Shown one piece after another: positions 8,430 through 17,904 of a stretch of 57,357 bases of DNA; positions within the stretch are counted from its first letter, which is position 1, and every line of letters begins with the position of its first letter. The translations under genes were made by a program, and so were the position numbers. Source of the stretch: Dysgonomonas gadei ATCC BAA-286 (lineage in GTDB: Bacteria; Bacteroidota; Bacteroidia; Bacteroidales; Dysgonomonadaceae); contig NZ_GL891979.1 of NCBI RefSeq assembly GCF_000213555.1, positions 758,192 through 815,548 of the forward strand. The letters run 5' to 3'. The notes beneath the pieces were generated by a model, which ran no database searches, was not told the origin of the DNA, and saw only the letters and a list, made by a program, of their open reading frames with translations.

Positions 8430-8487
8430 AATTTTATTGTATATTCTATTATATGTTTCAGGTATGCAATTTAATATAAAAAACAGA

Positions 8488-8530
8488 ACTCCGTATCCTC
8501 GCCTGAAAAATCATTCTGAGGATACGGAGT
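8488..8530. terminator. bidirectional-looking terminator hairpin
   Basis: A perfect 13-bp stem, ACTCCGTATCCTC (8488-8500) with its complement at 8518-8530, has a 17-nt loop. A-rich and T-rich flanks lie on both sides, so the minus-strand transcript of the VOC gene (8598-9017) ends in a T-run here. Confidence 0.8.
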
Positions 8531-8597
8531 AAAAAATTTTGTTCAATTTATCTAAAGGTTGAAAAGTCTGTTCTCTCTCTTGTTTCTCCGTTATATT

Positions 8598-9017
8598 TTA
8601 ATACTCGTAATTTACCATCCACAAAACCCCGAATCGGTCCGTAAAATGTCCGAATAATGAGCCCCAAAACATCTTTTCCAGAGGCATTATTACTTTTCCT
8701 CCAAGGGAAAGCTCATTAAATATACGCTGAGTTTCGGCTTCACTATCCATATTTACCGATAAAGATATATTGTCTCCAAACTTAGTCCTGACACCAAATA
8801 CCTCGGATGTATCGGAACCCATAAGAACAGTTCCGCCTCCTATAGGCAATGACATATGCAATATTTTTTCCCTCTCAGTATCGGGTAGCGGCTGTTCTGA
8901 AGGCATATCTTTGAAACGACTCAGGTACGTAAACTCACCACCGAATACGGACTTATAGAAATTGAAAGCAGCCTCACAATTGCCATTGAAAGATAGGTAG
9001 GGATTAACTGCTGCCAT
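8598..9017 (-). CDS. VOC-superfamily (PhnB/glyoxalase-like) protein
   Basis: A 139-residue protein beginning MAAVNPYLSFNGNCEAAFNFYKSVFGG, the start of PhnB-type VOC proteins. It continues with ILHMSLPIGGGTVLMGSD and a C-terminal GSLFGHFTDRFGVLWMVNYE. The fold is two beta-alpha-beta-beta-beta units that often bind a metal. The reaction is unknown; members are often annotated as 3-demethylubiquinone methyltransferase-like by similarity only. Monocistronic, with the terminator at 8488-8530. Confidence 0.9.
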   Translation of the reverse strand: MAAVNPYLSFNGNCEAAFNFYKSVFGGEFTYLSRFKDMPSEQPLPDTEREKILHMSLPIGGGTVLMGSDTSEVFGVRTKFGDNISLSVNMDSEAETQRIFNELSLGGKVIMPLEKMFWGSLFGHFTDRFGVLWMVNYEY

Positions 9018-9216
9018 TTATTTAAGTATTAAATTGTTTGCTATTTGCACATTTAGGATATGACAGTATCGATTCACGATTAATTGCATTATTTATCTTA
9101 TCTGTCTCAAAGTAATAAACATTTTTGGGGTTAAGAAAGTTTTCAAAACTTAATAATTATTTTATAAAATAATCAAAGTATTTATAATGAACATCTTAAC
9201 CCTCTTATTTGATAGG

Positions 9217-10635
9217 CTATTTTCGCCTTTCCCCCAAAGGAATACTTATTCCAAACTGAAAGTTAAGCGCCCGGCTGGTGGTAGGGACAAAATCGGATGA
9301 AATATGAGGCGTTGCGTAGTCACTTGCAAGAAACAGATTTAAACCTTTAGATGGTACAATATGAAGCGCCAGGCCAAATGTATCGAACTGGCTGTGATTG
9401 ACCGAATAGGTCAAACTGGTTGCAAACCATGTACAAGGGCGATAGTTAGCCGAAAGGGTAAACTCCGAAATATTGGAATAGCTGCCAAAGCGTATGGAGT
9501 ATAATGCTCCTGCCGTAAGTTTATCCCTGACCAATTCATACTCAGCGCCCAGATTCATATTCATGCGGAGCATGGACGCGCGCCCCCTTTTTGTCTCACC
9601 TTTCAGGTTTACGGCCTTTTTAATATCGTCCAGTGCATCTTCGAAAACGTCGAAGACCGACGAGCCGTCTCTTTCATATATCGAGTAATCGTTGGGAGAT
9701 ACAATTACTTCCGTTTCGGGCGACTGCAGATTTATAGTATTAGCCTTGGACCAGGATATAAAACCGATGTCGTTTATTGCTGCTGAAATTTTCAATCCTT
9801 CTAAAACAGGAAATAATTCCTTTACATCATACACTGCGCCTAAATCTATACCTAAACCTAGACCGGGCAGATTAAAATTTCCGAAAGTAAAGCCATCCAG
9901 ATTCCCCTTTTCGTCATACCTTGGTGCAACTCCCGGTGCGGAACCGATCAATGAGGCCTTCGATTTTGCTTTCCAATAATCGGGCCCTGCATCTATATTC
10001 AGGCTTTTGGTGTCGAATTTGAAATCGGCCAGTCCACCCAGAAATTTAACCCTTGCTCCGAGTGTAAGGTTATTATCCATAAACATGCGCGAATGTGCAA
10101 CACCGATTTCGATAAAGGAATAGCCTGTGGCATGCAAGTCGGAAAGATCATATGTGGATTGTTCTTCCTGTCCGAATCCTCTTTTGAGTAATTCAAAAAA
10201 AGGTTTAGGTATATTGACATCGGCATGGGTTCTGACTCCCATATCTATATTCCAAAAATGGTCGCCTTTATAAAATCCCAATCCGAAAAATTTTATATTT
10301 ACATCTGCATTTGCATAATTGTCATAGGATAGTTTCGATAAAAACTGTTCCACTCCCACACTCTGATGCATAAAGGTAACCCGCTTCCCATCAGGACCTT
10401 TGAATGTAAAGTTGTGTAAATTGATTTTGTTCGTCTGCCCGTTTGCTCCTATGGTAGGTAAGATTGGCACTACAAGATAACCCTGTTCGGGGCGTAAAGC
10501 CGGATTGAGGCTATTGCGGAGATATGATGTCTCCATAAAATAGTCTGATTGAGTAACCTGCGCATATCCTCCATTTATAGAGAAAAGGCTCAGAATGGCT
10601 ATCGATACGGCATGTAATTTTGTTATAAATCTCAT
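9217..10635 (-). CDS. DUF5723-like outer-membrane protein
   Basis: A 472-residue protein from ATG 10635; an upstream frame opens at 10677 inside the preceding gene. The 10635 start gives a clean signal peptide (MRFITKLHAVSIAILSLF...GGYA|Q). The mature part starts with YFMETSYLRNSLNPALRPEQGY, where SLNPAL is typical of DUF5723 proteins. It continues as regularly spaced amphipathic strands (LTLGARVKFLGGLADF, GLGLGIDLGAVYDV) to a strand-rich end, NFQFGISIPLGERRK. A large beta barrel in the outer membrane is expected. It starts 19 nt after the stop of the lipoprotein gene, an operon pair. Confidence 0.8.
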   Translation of the reverse strand: MRFITKLHAVSIAILSLFSINGGYAQVTQSDYFMETSYLRNSLNPALRPEQGYLVVPILPTIGANGQTNKINLHNFTFKGPDGKRVTFMHQSVGVEQFLSKLSYDNYANADVNIKFFGLGFYKGDHFWNIDMGVRTHADVNIPKPFFELLKRGFGQEEQSTYDLSDLHATGYSFIEIGVAHSRMFMDNNLTLGARVKFLGGLADFKFDTKSLNIDAGPDYWKAKSKASLIGSAPGVAPRYDEKGNLDGFTFGNFNLPGLGLGIDLGAVYDVKELFPVLEGLKISAAINDIGFISWSKANTINLQSPETEVIVSPNDYSIYERDGSSVFDVFEDALDDIKKAVNLKGETKRGRASMLRMNMNLGAEYELVRDKLTAGALYSIRFGSYSNISEFTLSANYRPCTWFATSLTYSVNHSQFDTFGLALHIVPSKGLNLFLASDYATPHISSDFVPTTSRALNFQFGISIPLGERRK

Positions 10636-10654
10636 TTTCCCTATCAACCTGTAT

Positions 10655-11260
10655 TTAGAGTTCATAGTAGAATCCACCTGTTTTCACTATAGCTCCCCAT
10701 ATGTACAAATAATCCTTATCGCCCAGCCAGAGAACAGCATCTTTGGAGCTAAGGACAATGACAAGTTGCAAATCGGATGCCGACTCCATATATTGCATAT
10801 ATTCAGACGTAATTTTAACGGAGAACTCCTGCTGCCTGCCGGTAGTAAGCGTTTGTTTCGGTATTACTACTTTGGTTATTCTTTGCTTACCGGTATCTAT
10901 GATATTAAAGTAAACGTCGAGGGATATCCCTTTAATGGCCACATAAATATCAATCTTAGCTGAGATTTCAACAGTTTCATTCCCTTCATAAAAGAATTTC
11001 CGGATCGCATTGTCATCAAACAGGCCACGTATTGTATCGCTCAAAGCTATAGATCCATCAGGAATCGGGATACCCCACGATTCGTTCAATTGCGGTAATC
11101 CTTTTATATATATTGTATCAATATCGCCCAGCGGAATGGGCGGAATACTTATTACCCCGCTTTTATCCATATTACCCCAGTCATAATCTTTATCGACACA
11201 GGCTTGCAAGCTAAACAGAAGTATGCAAGCCAGTAATATATAGCTGTTCTGAAATTTCAT
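10655..11260 (-). CDS. lipoprotein of unknown function, partner of the DUF5723 protein
   Basis: A 201-residue protein with a lipoprotein signal peptide (LLACILLFSLQAC, lipobox Cys21), so it should sit in the outer or inner membrane facing the periplasm or surface. After the Cys comes an acidic stretch (VDKDYDWGNMDKSG) that may act as an export signal. The rest is beta-rich (IDIYVAIKGISLDVYFNI, DLQLVIVLSS). I do not recognise a family beyond similarity to Bacteroidetes surface lipoproteins. It is first in the pair and shares the operon with the barrel protein. Confidence 0.75.
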   Translation of the reverse strand: MKFQNSYILLACILLFSLQACVDKDYDWGNMDKSGVISIPPIPLGDIDTIYIKGLPQLNESWGIPIPDGSIALSDTIRGLFDDNAIRKFFYEGNETVEISAKIDIYVAIKGISLDVYFNIIDTGKQRITKVVIPKQTLTTGRQQEFSVKITSEYMQYMESASDLQLVIVLSSKDAVLWLGDKDYLYIWGAIVKTGGFYYEL

Positions 11261-11412
11261 ATTGGCCGATTGTTTATGATTTTACTGTATGATACCCGAA
11301 TGTTATAACAAATTTAAAATTTATAAATCGGTAATCCTATTTTTTAACGGAAAAGCAATGTGTATATAATATAGAAAAGTGGTTTTTAACACTGTCGCAT
11401 CATAAAATTAAC

Positions 11413-11437
11413 TTAACCGGTTATCCGGTTATTTTTT
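11413..11437. promoter_or_regulatory. inverted repeat AACCGG-N4-CCGGTT followed by a T run
   Basis: AACCGG (11415-11420) and CCGGTT (11425-11430) flank TTAT, with T6 at 11432-11437. It lies about 60 nt upstream of the hydrolase ATG at 11489 and just before a near -7 box (TACCTTTA, 11450-11457). It could be an operator or a short attenuator hairpin. The core 11-mer TAACCGGTTAT is repeated upstream of the amylase at 48458-48468. Confidence 0.35.
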
Positions 11438-11488
11438 AATTTAAATTATTACCTTTAGATACCTGAATATAACACTGAAAACCGGCAT

Positions 11489-12232
11489 ATGGCACAGGAA
11501 AAGAATATCAAAAAGAGAAACCTGTTGAAAATAATTTGGCAGAGCATCATGGGGACGAAGAAAAATGATGTCAATGTATATTTCATATCAGGCATGTGCT
11601 ACAATTGCAGTGTTTTTGACAAACTAAAGTTACCCAAAGGATTTAAGAAAAAGTACATAGAGTGGCACATCCCCCGTTCGGATGAATCATTGGATGAATA
11701 CGCACGCGTAATGGCCCGAAAGATAGATACTTCACACCCCTTTGTGCTTGTGGGTTATTCTTTTGGCGCAGTTATCATGCAGGAAATGAACCGCTTCCTA
11801 AAGCCCTTAAAAAGTATAATAATCTCCTCTTTCAAAAGAGAAGACGAAATTCCGAACCTGTTCCGAGCCGTAAAAAGGACTAATCTGGTTGAAAGAGTTC
11901 CTATGCGGGTATATTCGTCTACCGAATTTATAACCAATGCATTCAACCGCTTTGTGTATAATATGCCTACGTCGGAGTTGGCGCAAGTAATGACATATAC
12001 TGATCCTGCATATATTAAATGGGCGGTGAAACAAATTACCGAATGGATACCCGAAGGCAGCCACAAAAACTTATACCATATACATGGCACTCTGGATCAG
12101 ATATTTCCCTATGAACATATCAAAAATGCTTTTCCCGTAGAAGATGGTGACCATCTGATGGTGTTGAAGAAGGCTGATATTGTAAGTTCTATCCTGAGTG
12201 GTATATTGCTGATGAAAGAAGAAGACAAATAG
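11489..12232 (+). CDS. alpha/beta hydrolase, small-molecule esterase-like
   Basis: A 247-residue protein without signal peptide. The nucleophile elbow is GYSFGA (89-94, Ser91). Likely triad partners are Asp203 in HGTLDQIFP and His222 in DGDHLMVLKKA, in the right order and spacing. It begins with a basic stretch (KKRNLLKII). The substrate is not predictable. It stands alone between the lipoprotein-barrel pair and the polysaccharide locus. Confidence 0.8.
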   Translation: MAQEKNIKKRNLLKIIWQSIMGTKKNDVNVYFISGMCYNCSVFDKLKLPKGFKKKYIEWHIPRSDESLDEYARVMARKIDTSHPFVLVGYSFGAVIMQEMNRFLKPLKSIIISSFKREDEIPNLFRAVKRTNLVERVPMRVYSSTEFITNAFNRFVYNMPTSELAQVMTYTDPAYIKWAVKQITEWIPEGSHKNLYHIHGTLDQIFPYEHIKNAFPVEDGDHLMVLKKADIVSSILSGILLMKEEDK

Positions 12233-12850
12233 AAGGCCATAATTGGACCGGCTAAGGAATAATAAAACGAGGAAGCGAATGTATAGAGGTATATTGTCTA
12301 TCATCCTAAGTATGCACAGATTCATATAATGTAAATACCGAAGATAGGATTGCTACAATCGGCCTGATATTAATAAGTATATCCCTTATAGACAATAACC
12401 ATCAGCCAGATCACACATGTGAACATGCTTTTAGCGTCGAAGAAGTTAGAAAAACTAAAAGTTTTTTTAATAAATTTTTTAAATAAAATATGTATATAAA
12501 TAAGGAATATCTTTTACTTTTGTAAACTAAATGCGGTATTTATTGATACTATTCAATAAAAGAACCTTTATCTACCTAACAAAAATTGTTTGTATAATAA
12601 AATGTCTCTTAGATTTATATAAGAGCATCAAGTCATGAACTAAATGATTATTTTTTAACGGCTAAATATTCTTATTTATTAAGAAGGGATAAGAATTAGC
12701 AAAAGAATCTTTTTTATTATACTCGTAGAGAAAATTTGCTACTGGATAGTGCAGGTTTTCTATATATTCAATTTTTTAATTTACTCAAAATCAAATCGAT
12801 CCGGTAATATCTATATCGGGGTGTCCCCAAGGTATGTTATTTTGTTAAGT
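12233..12850 (+). other. ~620-nt A/T-rich region holding promoter and long leader of the polysaccharide locus
   Basis: It has no credible gene. The only clear signal is the -7 box at 12515-12522, followed by about 320 nt of leader before the UpxY ATG. A weak hairpin AAAAACT-AAA-AGTTTTT is near 12453-12470. No inverted repeats flank the promoter that would mark an invertible switch. Confidence 0.55.
12515..12522 (+). promoter_or_regulatory. -7 promoter box (TACTTTTG) of the polysaccharide locus
   Basis: A perfect TAnnTTTG match. It implies a transcript start near 12529 and a leader of ~320 nt before the UpxY-like gene, similar to the long leaders of Bacteroides capsule operons through which UpxY antiterminators work. 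Confidence 0.6.
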
Positions 12851-13399
12851 ATGTCAGTCAAAAAAAAAGAGTCATACAAATGGTTCGCCATTAGAGTTAC
12901 TTATGGTAGAGAAATCAAATTGAAAGCATATTTGGACACCATAAAAACAGAAAGTTTCGTCCCTTTAAAACTGACAGAAATTATCCGGAAGGGAAAAACT
13001 AAAAAAGAACTATTACCTGCAATCCGGAACCTTATATTCATTCATACCAATCGTTCCACTCTTGATATTTTAAAGAAGGAATTAGAAAGTAGTATCCCCA
13101 TCCGGTATATGATCGATAAAGCAAGAAAAATGCCAATTATTGTTCCTGATGACCAAATGAAACATTTTATTGCCATATCCGGTGCTCAGGACGAACAAAC
13201 ACTCTTTTTAACACATATTGCTCCGGTATTGAGAAACGGTACCAGGGTGAGAGTTGTCAGTGGTATTTTTAAAGGAGTGGAAGGGACTATCGTCAGAATA
13301 AAAAGAGACAGGCGGATTATGGTTAATATCGATGGTGTGATCGCTGTTGTAAGCGCGCATATTCATCCATCGCTTTTAGAAAAGATAGATACCCTATAA
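12851..13399 (+). CDS. UpxY-like NusG-family transcription antiterminator
   Basis: A 182-residue protein from ATG 12851; an in-frame GTG at 12749 adds 34 residues unlike the family and is rejected. The N-terminal NGN domain begins with YKWFAIRVTYGREIKLKAYL and has ELLPAIRNLIFIHT. The KOW domain follows at the C-terminus (GTRVRVVSGIFKGVEGTIVRI). It is the first gene of the polysaccharide locus, exactly where UpxY regulators sit in Bacteroides capsule operons. There they keep RNA polymerase moving through their own long leader. Acting in the same way here is an inference from position and family. Confidence 0.9.
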   Translation: MSVKKKESYKWFAIRVTYGREIKLKAYLDTIKTESFVPLKLTEIIRKGKTKKELLPAIRNLIFIHTNRSTLDILKKELESSIPIRYMIDKARKMPIIVPDDQMKHFIAISGAQDEQTLFLTHIAPVLRNGTRVRVVSGIFKGVEGTIVRIKRDRRIMVNIDGVIAVVSAHIHPSLLEKIDTL

Positions 13400-13447
13400 T
13401 CAGAGTCAACGTTCTACCCGGATACCTTCAAAAAAGTGTAAAAAAAT

Positions 13448-14578
13448 ATGGAATTATGTATTTATTGTTTTTTGCCCTTTATCATCAGTTTGTTTTCCTC
13501 GTGGTTTCTTATACCTCAGATTCGATTTATAGCGCTAAAGAAAAAGCTGTTTGATATTGTAGATGAAAGGAAAGTACATATAGGTATTATTCCCCGACTG
13601 GGCGGTGTTGCTTTTTTTCCAACATTTATGCTTGTGTCGGCTCTGTTTTTATGTGCTTATATCATTTTTAGAGATACCATGGATATCTCTATCGGCATGG
13701 AATCTGTAAAAGAATGGATACTGACATTATGTTGTACCATGATATTGTACCTGACCGGTATTGGTGACGATTTGGTTGGACTAAAATATCGGCAAAAGCT
13801 TGTTATTCAGGTTTTTGTCGCCTCTATTTTTGTTGCTTCCGGTTTGTGGATAAACAATTTATATGGTATTCTGGGTATTTATGATATTTCATTATCGTTT
13901 GGTATACCCCTTACCATATTTATCATAATTTTTATCCTCAATGCTATAAATCTTATTGATGGCATTGATGGCCTGGCTTCAGGATTGAGCATGATTGCTT
14001 TTCTTTTTTATGGCTGCATATTTATGTATCTCCACTCATGGTTTTATTGTATACAGGCTTTTATCGCATTTGGAATGCTGGTTCCATTTTTTTATTATAA
14101 TGTATTTGGAAATGTAAAAAGAGGCCGGAAAATATTCATGGGAGATGGCGGCTCTCTTACTATAGCGATGTTGCTCTCTGTGTTTACGATAAAATTATGC
14201 TACTTTGAGCCGGAAGTGATGCAAGTGCAGATTCCGCACGCTATTGTAATCGTGTTTTCATTGCTTATCGTTCCTATGTTCGATGTCGTACGGGTGGTTA
14301 TACACCGTCTGCGTACCGGATGTAATCCCTTCAAACCGGATAGGAACCATATCCATCATAAGTTTCTGGATTTAGGCTTATCTCACAAATCTACAATGAT
14401 AGCACTATTATTAATCTCTATATTTTTTGGGGCAAGTAATATCCTGTTGGCTCCTTATGTGAATATCAATTTTTTGCTGATTTTTGATATTGTATTGTGG
14501 ACTGTCATGCATGTGGTGATAACAATCAAAATCCGCAAAAAACACTTTACAAAAACAGTTGAAACGTGTGATCTTTAA
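13448..14578 (+). CDS. undecaprenyl-phosphate sugar-1-phosphate transferase, WecA/TagO-like
   Basis: A 376-residue membrane protein with about eleven helices. It carries the family's cytoplasmic motifs in order: GIGDDLVG (D107/D108), NLIDGIDG (171-175), FMGDGGS (D233) and HIHHKFLDLG (301-310). It transfers a HexNAc-1-phosphate from a UDP-sugar to undecaprenyl phosphate, the first membrane step of polymer assembly, on the cytoplasmic face. The WecA group usually uses UDP-GlcNAc; the exact sugar cannot be read here. Its place directly after UpxY shows that this locus starts its own repeat unit. Confidence 0.9.
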   Translation: MELCIYCFLPFIISLFSSWFLIPQIRFIALKKKLFDIVDERKVHIGIIPRLGGVAFFPTFMLVSALFLCAYIIFRDTMDISIGMESVKEWILTLCCTMILYLTGIGDDLVGLKYRQKLVIQVFVASIFVASGLWINNLYGILGIYDISLSFGIPLTIFIIIFILNAINLIDGIDGLASGLSMIAFLFYGCIFMYLHSWFYCIQAFIAFGMLVPFFYYNVFGNVKRGRKIFMGDGGSLTIAMLLSVFTIKLCYFEPEVMQVQIPHAIVIVFSLLIVPMFDVVRVVIHRLRTGCNPFKPDRNHIHHKFLDLGLSHKSTMIALLLISIFFGASNILLAPYVNINFLLIFDIVLWTVMHVVITIKIRKKHFTKTVETCDL

Positions 14579-14642
14579 GATAAAACATATAACAGTTATT
14601 TTCATTAAATAGTAACCGGACATTTATTAAGTATAGAATTTT

Positions 14643-15434
14643 ATGAGATCTTTATTTAGATTTTTACCTATTTGTATTTTATTCCTTTCATCGTGTAACT
14701 CGTCAAAAAATGTTACATATTTTCAGGATATTCCTTTAGAACAAAACATTTCAACTGTTAAATCTTCTGATATAAAAGTCATGCCCAAAGATTTGATTTC
14801 GATAGTAGTATCAAGTAAGAACCCGGAACTCGCCGCTCTGTTCAATTTGCCAAAAGTTTCCTATCAGGCGGGAAGCGCAACCTCAAATGAAAGTACGGCC
14901 AATCAGATTCTGGGTTATACAGTCGACTCGGGTGGTAACATAGATTTCCCTGTATTGGGGAGTATTCATGTGGCAGGATTAAGCAGGGAACAACTGGCAT
15001 CTGTGATAAAAGAAAGGCTCGTGAATGGAAATCTGGTAAATGACGCGGTTGTAACAGTCGATTTCCTGAACCTGAAAATATCCGTGTTAGGTGAAGTGAA
15101 AAATCCCGGTAAATATAGTATAGACAGGGATCAAATCACTCTGCTCGAAGCCATAAGTATGGCCGGCGATCTGACTATCTATGGTAAACGGAATGGTATC
15201 ATGGTTATCAGGGAGGCGGATGGAAACCGTATTACATATAAAATGGACTTACGCTCGTCCGAAACATTTTCATCTCCGGCATATTATCTCCGGCAGAATG
15301 ATGTAATATATGTAGAGCCCAATAACACCCGCGCAGGGCAATCCACAATAAACGAAAATAATGTGAAATCCGTTTCCCTGTGGATGTCAATAGCATCTTT
15401 TGCTACCACTTTAGCCGTTTTGATATTTAAATAA
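14643..15434 (+). CDS. wza: polysaccharide export outer-membrane lipoprotein, Wza-like
   Basis: A 263-residue lipoprotein (lipobox LSSC, Cys18). A Poly_export domain (about 39-130, VMPKDLISIVVSS and GYTVDSGGNIDFPVLG) is followed by one SLBB repeat (SVLGEVKNPGKYSIDRDQITLLEAI). A C-terminal hydrophobic helix ends the protein (SLWMSIASFATTLAVLIF), as in Bacteroidetes Wza homologues. It forms the outer-membrane export channel for the polymer. It is shorter than E. coli Wza because it has fewer SLBB domains. The partner Wzc gene follows 40 nt later. Confidence 0.92.
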   Translation: MRSLFRFLPICILFLSSCNSSKNVTYFQDIPLEQNISTVKSSDIKVMPKDLISIVVSSKNPELAALFNLPKVSYQAGSATSNESTANQILGYTVDSGGNIDFPVLGSIHVAGLSREQLASVIKERLVNGNLVNDAVVTVDFLNLKISVLGEVKNPGKYSIDRDQITLLEAISMAGDLTIYGKRNGIMVIREADGNRITYKMDLRSSETFSSPAYYLRQNDVIYVEPNNTRAGQSTINENNVKSVSLWMSIASFATTLAVLIFK

Positions 15435-15474
15435 TATAAAGAACAGATTACCTGTCATAATAAGCTTTTTGAAG

Positions 15475-17847
15475 ATGAAAAAAAATACAGAAGAAGATTT
15501 TATACGGATACAGGACTTATGGAAAATGTCGGTGGAAAAATGGCATTGGTTTGTTATTTCTTTGGGGATATGTCTGATTTCCGCATCCTTATATATTGCA
15601 ATTACCCCTCCGGTATACACACGCATGGCAGCGGTGTTAATTAAAGATAATTCGGCCAAAGGGGGAATGCTGTCCGATAATATAAATACATTTTCTGATA
15701 TGGGATTATTCAAATCCAATACGAATATCAATAATGAGATATTGACTTTCAAATCCCCTCTATTGATGCGGGAAGTCGTGCAGCGTATGAAACTGGATGA
15801 GGACTATAGCATAAAAGGATTTTTCAGAAACAGGTCTTTATATAAAAACTCCCCGGTAATAGTTTCTACCGGCCCGGTAAATGTAAACGAATCCTTTTCT
15901 TTCCAAATCGAATTACTCTCTCAGAATAAGATAAGGTTATCCGATCTTATCCTTAATGGTGAAGAACTGGATTTTACGGACAAAGAAATTAACTTATCGG
16001 AACCGGTAAATACCCCTTTGGGCAATATTACGATACACCCTACCGCCTTTTATTCCAAAGGATATTATGATCAGAAGATATTATTTACAAAATTCAATCT
16101 CCGAGGCATCGTAAATAATTATACAAATGCATTGAATGTAGGATTGAGCAATGAGAATGCCACCATCATAAATATTTCCTTAAACGATGTTTCTGCACAA
16201 CGGGCCGAAGACGTTCTGGATACCCTGATTACAGTATATAATAAAAATTGGATTCAGGATAGAACTCAGATCGCAGTCAATACATCATCTTTCATCGAAG
16301 AACGCTTAAATGTTATCGAAAAAGAATTGGGTGGGGTAGAAGACAGTATCTCGAGATTTAAAAGCCAAAACCTTATACCGGATATTCAGGCGGCATCCAA
16401 TTTGTATATGGTAAAGTCTAATGAAAACGACACGAAAATACAGGCGCTTAATACCCAATACACTATAGCTAAGTATATTCTTTCCCACTTGAAAAATCCA
16501 CGGACAAAAGATATATTATTACCGGCAAACTTGGGGATCGAGGGTGCAAATATAGAAGGGCAAATAAATGAATATAATACTCTGTTACTCAAACGAAATA
16601 CTTTACAGGCAAACAGTAGTGACAATAACCCGTTAGTGCTGGACATGAAACAATCACTTCTTTTTATGCGTGAAGCCATTATATCGTCTGTTGATAATCT
16701 GCTCGTTACTTTAGACACACAAATAAAACACACGCAAAAGTCTGAAACAAAAATCAATGAGCGCATAGCTTCCAGCCCCGAACAGGCAAAGTATCTTCTT
16801 TCGGTAGAAAGGCAACAGGCTGTAAAAGAAGCATTATACCTTTTTTTATTACAAAAACAGGAAGAAAATCAGCTGTCACAGGCTTTTGCTGTTTACAACA
16901 CAAAAATAATAACACCACCATCCGGTAATATGTCTCCGGCAACTCCCCGGAAAACATCGATATTACTGGTGGCTGTTGCGATCGGATTCCTGCTACCGAT
17001 TATCATTATAATCATCATGGAAAATATGACCATAACCCTCAGGGGGCGAAATGATTTATCCTCACTGTCCTTGCCATTTGTAGGTGAAATTCCTCAGATA
17101 ATGAATGGGAAAAAGGCATTATTATTAAAAAGTAAATCGACGAAGGACAGAGATGACATAATTGTACGGGAAGGGAAAAAAGATTACATGAATGAAGCAT
17201 TCAGGGTTATACGGACTAATCTAGACTTTATATTGAGTACAAACGGAGAGAAGCATCAAAAGGTGATCATGTTCACATCTTTCAATATTGGTTCAGGAAA
17301 AACGTTTACAACAATAAATCTGGCTATAAGTATGGCCATAAAAGGGAAAAAAGTGGTTGTTATAGACCTCGACATGAGAAAAGCATCTTTAAGTTCTTAT
17401 ATAGATTCTCCTTCGGCCGGAATATCTAACTATCTGGGAAAAATGATAGACAATACGGATCAAATAATACGGAAAGGTGCAATCCATCCCAACCTGGATA
17501 TTATTCCGGCTGGGACGATTCCGCCTAATCCGGCAGAACTTTTGTTAGATGACAGATTACAAGAGTTGCTTGATGAATTAAGGGAAAAATACGATTACAT
17601 CTTCCTTGACTGTCCCCCCGTCGAAATCGTCACAGACGCTTCTATTGTGGGTAAAGTGACGGATATCACGATATTCGTGGTCAGGGCAGGCTTGTTGGAT
17701 CGAAGGATATTGCCGGAAATAGAAGAAATCTACCAAAAAGGTCAATATAACAATATGACGGTGCTTCTCAACGGGACACAATACATGCAAGGGCAATACG
17801 GATATAACCGATACGGATATACTCACGCAGACAATTATCTTGCTTGA
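15475..17847 (+). CDS. wzc: Wzc-like chain-length determinant / bacterial tyrosine kinase
   Basis: A 790-residue protein from ATG 15475 (a TTG two codons earlier is ignored). The N-terminal Wzz domain carries a membrane helix near residue 25, then a long coiled periplasmic part. A second helix (about 495-515) precedes a CpsD/CapB-type BY-kinase. The kinase shows Walker A GSGKT (606-610), A' VVIDLDM (Asp631) and Walker B FLDCPP (Asp712). A tyrosine cluster ends the protein (YGYNRYGYTHADNYLA). Autophosphorylation of that tail controls polymer length and export with Wza. Family knowledge gives the mechanism; the architecture is read directly. Confidence 0.93.
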   Translation: MKKNTEEDFIRIQDLWKMSVEKWHWFVISLGICLISASLYIAITPPVYTRMAAVLIKDNSAKGGMLSDNINTFSDMGLFKSNTNINNEILTFKSPLLMREVVQRMKLDEDYSIKGFFRNRSLYKNSPVIVSTGPVNVNESFSFQIELLSQNKIRLSDLILNGEELDFTDKEINLSEPVNTPLGNITIHPTAFYSKGYYDQKILFTKFNLRGIVNNYTNALNVGLSNENATIINISLNDVSAQRAEDVLDTLITVYNKNWIQDRTQIAVNTSSFIEERLNVIEKELGGVEDSISRFKSQNLIPDIQAASNLYMVKSNENDTKIQALNTQYTIAKYILSHLKNPRTKDILLPANLGIEGANIEGQINEYNTLLLKRNTLQANSSDNNPLVLDMKQSLLFMREAIISSVDNLLVTLDTQIKHTQKSETKINERIASSPEQAKYLLSVERQQAVKEALYLFLLQKQEENQLSQAFAVYNTKIITPPSGNMSPATPRKTSILLVAVAIGFLLPIIIIIIMENMTITLRGRNDLSSLSLPFVGEIPQIMNGKKALLLKSKSTKDRDDIIVREGKKDYMNEAFRVIRTNLDFILSTNGEKHQKVIMFTSFNIGSGKTFTTINLAISMAIKGKKVVVIDLDMRKASLSSYIDSPSAGISNYLGKMIDNTDQIIRKGAIHPNLDIIPAGTIPPNPAELLLDDRLQELLDELREKYDYIFLDCPPVEIVTDASIVGKVTDITIFVVRAGLLDRRILPEIEEIYQKGQYNNMTVLLNGTQYMQGQYGYNRYGYTHADNYLA

Positions 17848-17904
17848 TAATAGCGCTATAACTGAATTCTGTAAAATATAGACCTGCCCCAAATAATTCC
17901 TTCT

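Noticed and set aside
12440..12660. Invertible promoter switch ahead of the polysaccharide locus
   Set aside because: No pair of inverted repeats flanking the -7 box was found, unlike phase-variable Bacteroides capsule promoters.
12749..12850. 34-residue N-terminal extension of the UpxY-like protein (GTG start)
   Set aside because: Not like the family; the ATG at 12851 gives the normal start.
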